Positions 17,223-19,194 of a stretch of DNA of 19,194 nucleotides are shown here, piece after piece. The position numbers were made by a program, and so were the translations under genes. Every line of letters starts with the position of its first letter. Position 1 is the stretch's first letter. The notes below the pieces were generated by a model. That model did no database searches, was not told the origin of the DNA, and worked only from the letters and a program-made list of their open reading frames with translations. The DNA is from Rhodoblastus sp964425315 (GTDB lineage Bacteria > Pseudomonadota > Alphaproteobacteria > Rhizobiales > Beijerinckiaceae): contig CAYRNB010000061.1 of the NCBI GenBank assembly GCA_964425315.1, positions 1-19,194 of the forward strand, written 5' to 3'.

Positions 17223-17711
17223 TTGGATTCCATCCTGATCCTACGTGTCCTCGTCCTGCTGGCCCTCGCCAATGGCGCGCCGGTGATCGCGAGCCGGCTG
17301 ATGGGCCAAACCGCCGCCTGGCCGCTGGATTTCCAAAAAGCTTTTGCCGACGGACGACGGATTTTCGGCGCGTCCAAGACGATCCGGGGCTTTTGCGCCG
17401 CTGTCGCCGCCGCGGCTGTCGCCGCGCCGCTCCTCGGCCTTTCCTGGCGCGTCGGCGCCGTGACGGCGGCGGCCTCCATGGCCGGGGATCTTTTTTCGAG
17501 CTTCGTCAAGCGCCGTCTCGCCATGCCGCCCTCGAGCAGCGCGACCGGCCTCGATCAAATCCCCGAATCCCTGTTCGGCGCGCTGGCGGCGCGGCTGTTC
17601 CTTCCCCTGACCTGGACGGAAGTGGCGATCGTGACCGTCGCCTTTTTTTTCGGCCAGGTCGTCGTCTCGCGCCTGTTCTACGCAATCGGCCTGCGCAACG
17701 AGCCTTATTGA
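17223..17711 (+). CDS. CDP-archaeol synthase (CarS)-like membrane protein
   Basis: A 162-residue integral membrane protein with about four hydrophobic segments: 3-27, 57-75, 76-92 and 128-152. It has the CarS family signatures: FADGRRIFGASKTIRG (41-56), AGDLFSSFVKRR (87-98) and GLDQIPESLFG (109-119), which in archaeal CarS and related CDP-diglyceride synthases hold CTP and metal. In archaea CarS makes CDP-archaeol from CTP and digeranylgeranylglyceryl phosphate; bacterial relatives occur and their substrate is not known, a phosphatidic-acid-like lipid being the simplest guess. The start is a TTG at 17223 chosen because the family starts just before the ANGAPV segment; no strong ribosome site is seen. 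It follows the acidic protein by 165 bp and converges on the phosphoesterase gene. Confidence 0.82.
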   Translation: MDSILILRVLVLLALANGAPVIASRLMGQTAAWPLDFQKAFADGRRIFGASKTIRGFCAAVAAAAVAAPLLGLSWRVGAVTAAASMAGDLFSSFVKRRLAMPPSSSATGLDQIPESLFGALAARLFLPLTWTEVAIVTVAFFFGQVVVSRLFYAIGLRNEPY

Positions 17712-17729
17712 AAGGCCGCGGCGCGCGGG

Positions 17730-18716
17730 TCACGCGAGGCTGACGAGTTGGTGCAAAGTGATTTCCGGCGGACAATTGAAGCGGACCGGAACAATGCAGG
17801 CGCCGCATCCCGCCGAGGTATAGCCGGCCATTTCGCCATGCCGCCAGGCGCCGCGCCCCATGCGCCGCGGCAGGCGCGATTCGAGCGTCACCGGCAAGCC
17901 GCCGGGCAGGCAGATCTGGCCGCCATGGGTATGGCCGGACAGCATCAGGCCGAAGCCGGCGTGCGCCGCCTGCCGATAGATTTCCGGCGTGTGCGACAGC
18001 AGGATGGAAAACGCGCCTTCGGGAATTTCGCTCGCCGCTTTTTCGAGATTGTCGACGCGATAGAAATGCGCGTCGTCGACGCCGGCGAGATAGACGCGCG
18101 CCTCCTGCCGCTTCAGGACGACATGTTCGTTGAGCAGGGTCCTGACGCCCATGCGCTCGAGATCGGGAACCATTTGAATCGTATCGTGATTGCCGAGGAC
18201 CGCGTAGACTTCGCCCCGGATCGACTGGCGCAGTTCGCGCAGGCCCCGCAAGGCGGCGCGATAGGGACCGAAGGTCTGTCCCCGGTAGTCCCCGGTGAGA
18301 ACGCACAGATCGTAGTCGAGGCTCCCGGTCAGCGCGCCGACGCGCGCCATCGCCGGCTCGCTCATGTCGGCGTGCAGATCGGTAAGATGGAGAATGCGGT
18401 AGCCGTCGAAGGCGCGTGGGATAAGCTCGGAGGCGATCTTGTTGCGGCGAAGCTCGACCTTGGCCGCGTTGGCGCGGCCCCGCCAATAGGTTCCGGTCAG
18501 GCGCAGCGCCGCCTCGATCAGGAAGGCCGACCAGGGAAGGTTTTCGATGTGAAAGAAGGTCAGCCCCTGGCCGAAGACCTGCGCCTCGTGGTCGCGCTCG
18601 ATGCCCAAACGCTGGCGCGCATGAAACCGCCCGAGCCTTCCATCGAGAAAGCGCGCCGCTTCTTGGGGCGGCAGAAACTCTTGATCCGGTTCAGGCGAAG
18701 TCGTGATCAGCTCCAT
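17730..18716 (-). CDS. Calcineurin-like metallophosphoesterase, YkuE-like
   Basis: A 328-residue protein from the ATG at 18716. It has a conserved N-terminal region (RQRLGIERDHEAQVFGQGLTF and two or three helices) and then a complete dimetal phosphoesterase core: HLTDLHAD (110-117), LTGDYRG (140-146), VLGNHD (173-178), LLSHTPE (239-245) and LSGHTHGGQICLPGG (259-273). COG1408/YkuE relatives hydrolyse phosphodiesters or membrane phospholipid intermediates; the substrate is unknown. The frame is open to a GTG at 18905, but that extension (FFNSLRGNRIF and so on) is unlike the family, so the start at 18716 is preferred, though ATG 18779 and 18821 remain possible. It converges with the CarS-like gene 18 bp away. 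Confidence 0.93.
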   Translation of the reverse strand: MELITTSPEPDQEFLPPQEAARFLDGRLGRFHARQRLGIERDHEAQVFGQGLTFFHIENLPWSAFLIEAALRLTGTYWRGRANAAKVELRRNKIASELIPRAFDGYRILHLTDLHADMSEPAMARVGALTGSLDYDLCVLTGDYRGQTFGPYRAALRGLRELRQSIRGEVYAVLGNHDTIQMVPDLERMGVRTLLNEHVVLKRQEARVYLAGVDDAHFYRVDNLEKAASEIPEGAFSILLSHTPEIYRQAAHAGFGLMLSGHTHGGQICLPGGLPVTLESRLPRRMGRGAWRHGEMAGYTSAGCGACIVPVRFNCPPEITLHQLVSLA

Positions 18717-18901
18717 GGAATCCGGCTCTTCCCGCCGCCAATGGCGCTTGTCCGACGGAGGCGTGGTTCGCGTTATCATACGGTTCCCGCAAGTTTGCTC
18801 CGCAATCCGCGGAAACGCCATGGCGAAAAAACCCTGAAATCGCCGGCGGCTTTTCGCGCCGGCAAAAATACGATTCCCACGCAAACTATTGAAAAATCGT
18901 A

Positions 18902-19153
18902 TCACAGCGCCTCCGGCCGCAGCGAGGCAAATAGCGCGTTCAACCGTGCTGAAACCGCCAGTTGCGATAAAGTCTTAGAAAGTCTCAAGGAGGCCTTGCC
19001 CGAGACTTTCAATAACGCGCCGCGCAGCGTCCACAGCTGCGCCCTCGCCGGTCGTTCAGCAAGCCATTCGGACGCGTTTTTCTCTCTCATCGACGCGATC
19101 GGCATTTCCCTAACACCAAAAAATTGTTGGTTAACAATTGAATAACGAAACAT
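18902..19153 (-). CDS. Small hypothetical ORF, doubtful
   Basis: An 83-residue frame starting at an ATG at 19153 in AT-rich DNA with no ribosome site; internal ATG codons at 19105 and 19090 are alternatives, the former preceded by AGGG at close range. Its GTGA overlaps the extended start of the phosphoesterase frame at 18905. The third codon positions are less GC-rich than in the neighbouring genes, and the protein resembles nothing I know (ALLKVSGKASLRLSKTLSQL, no membrane segment). It may be an unexpressed frame or a recently acquired small protein. I report it with low confidence because no better gene occupies this stretch. Confidence 0.2.
   Translation of the reverse strand: MFRYSIVNQQFFGVREMPIASMREKNASEWLAERPARAQLWTLRGALLKVSGKASLRLSKTLSQLAVSARLNALFASLRPEAL
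18978..19010. repeat. Imperfect hairpin with 9-bp outer stem
   Basis: GAAAGTCTC (18978-18986) pairs exactly with GAGACTTTC (19002-19010); inside, AAGG and CCTT can pair over a three-base loop, leaving GCCC unpaired. It might act as a leader structure or weak terminator. AAAGTCT also recurs just upstream (18969-18975). Confidence 0.35.
19122..19139. repeat. AT-rich inverted repeat AATTGTT-GGTT-AACAATT
   Basis: A perfect seven-base inverted repeat with a four-base centre in AT-rich DNA near the right edge. It could be a regulator operator for a promoter reading either way; the gene to the right is outside the window. Confidence 0.3.
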
Positions 19154-19194
19154 TTTTTTGCATGCTTCGCCTCAGGGTCAGATCGTCGCGGCCC

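Larger units (their letters stand above)
18717..19194. other. Right-end region without a confident gene; inverted repeats
   Basis: About 480 bp upstream of the phosphoesterase gene. It contains a minus-strand ORF at 18902-19153 (see its entry), a 9-bp inverted repeat GAAAGTCTC/GAGACTTTC at 18978-19010, an AATTGTT/AACAATT repeat at 19122-19139, and an AT-rich stretch at 19110-19165 quite unlike the rest of the window. A promoter region is the most likely content. No RNA family is recognised. Confidence 0.35.

Overview
The window is a GC-rich stretch of a bacterial chromosome, gene-dense and with short spacers. The codon use, the many long antisense shadow ORFs and the gene families (HPF with a cold-shock tail, DUF2267, a PAS-type regulator domain, YkuE-like phosphoesterase) suggest an alphaproteobacterium, probably of the Hyphomicrobiales. 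That placement is my inference from protein style. I see no rRNA, tRNA, CRISPR array, transposase or integrase.

Layout. (1) 2-689, plus: the cold-shock-domain tail of a probable HPF/RaiA ribosome-hibernation protein cut by the window edge, then a PEBP (YbhB/YbcL) protein. (2) 686-3501, minus: a small heat shock protein followed, with its stop codon inside the next ribosome binding site, by a full-length Lon protease. (3) 3689-4825, plus: a stand-alone aminoglycoside-phosphotransferase-like kinase (COG2187). (4) 4797-11542, minus: a likely operon ftsH - polX - PRPP synthetase - nicotinate phosphoribosyltransferase. The PRPP synthetase carries an extra N-terminal PAS-like domain. (5) 11816-12463, plus: a cytoplasmic triple-BON protein, divergent from ftsH. 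(6) 12474-15042, minus: a tight three-gene operon of a helix-hairpin-helix DNA-glycosylase-like protein, archease and the RNA ligase RtcB. (7) 15208-17711, plus: DUF2267 protein, CapA-like metallophosphatase, a 75-residue acidic protein and a CarS-like (CDP-archaeol synthase family) membrane protein. (8) 17730-18716, minus: a YkuE-like metallophosphoesterase, then about 480 bp with no convincing gene but with inverted repeats.

Taken together this looks like a stress and macromolecule-maintenance neighbourhood: ribosome protection (HPF), protein holding and degradation (Hsp20, Lon, FtsH), DNA repair (PolX, HhH protein), RNA repair (RtcB, archease), and a PRPP-to-NAD salvage pair. Lon and FtsH are not beside their usual neighbours (clpX/hupB and tilS), so they are probably accessory copies. 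The most unusual items are the PAS-PRPP synthetase fusion next to its likely PRPP consumer, the HhH-archease-RtcB operon, the acidic small protein coupled to CapA and followed by a CarS homologue, and several perfect palindromes in regulatory positions (3553-3572, 11641-11650, 12453-12470).
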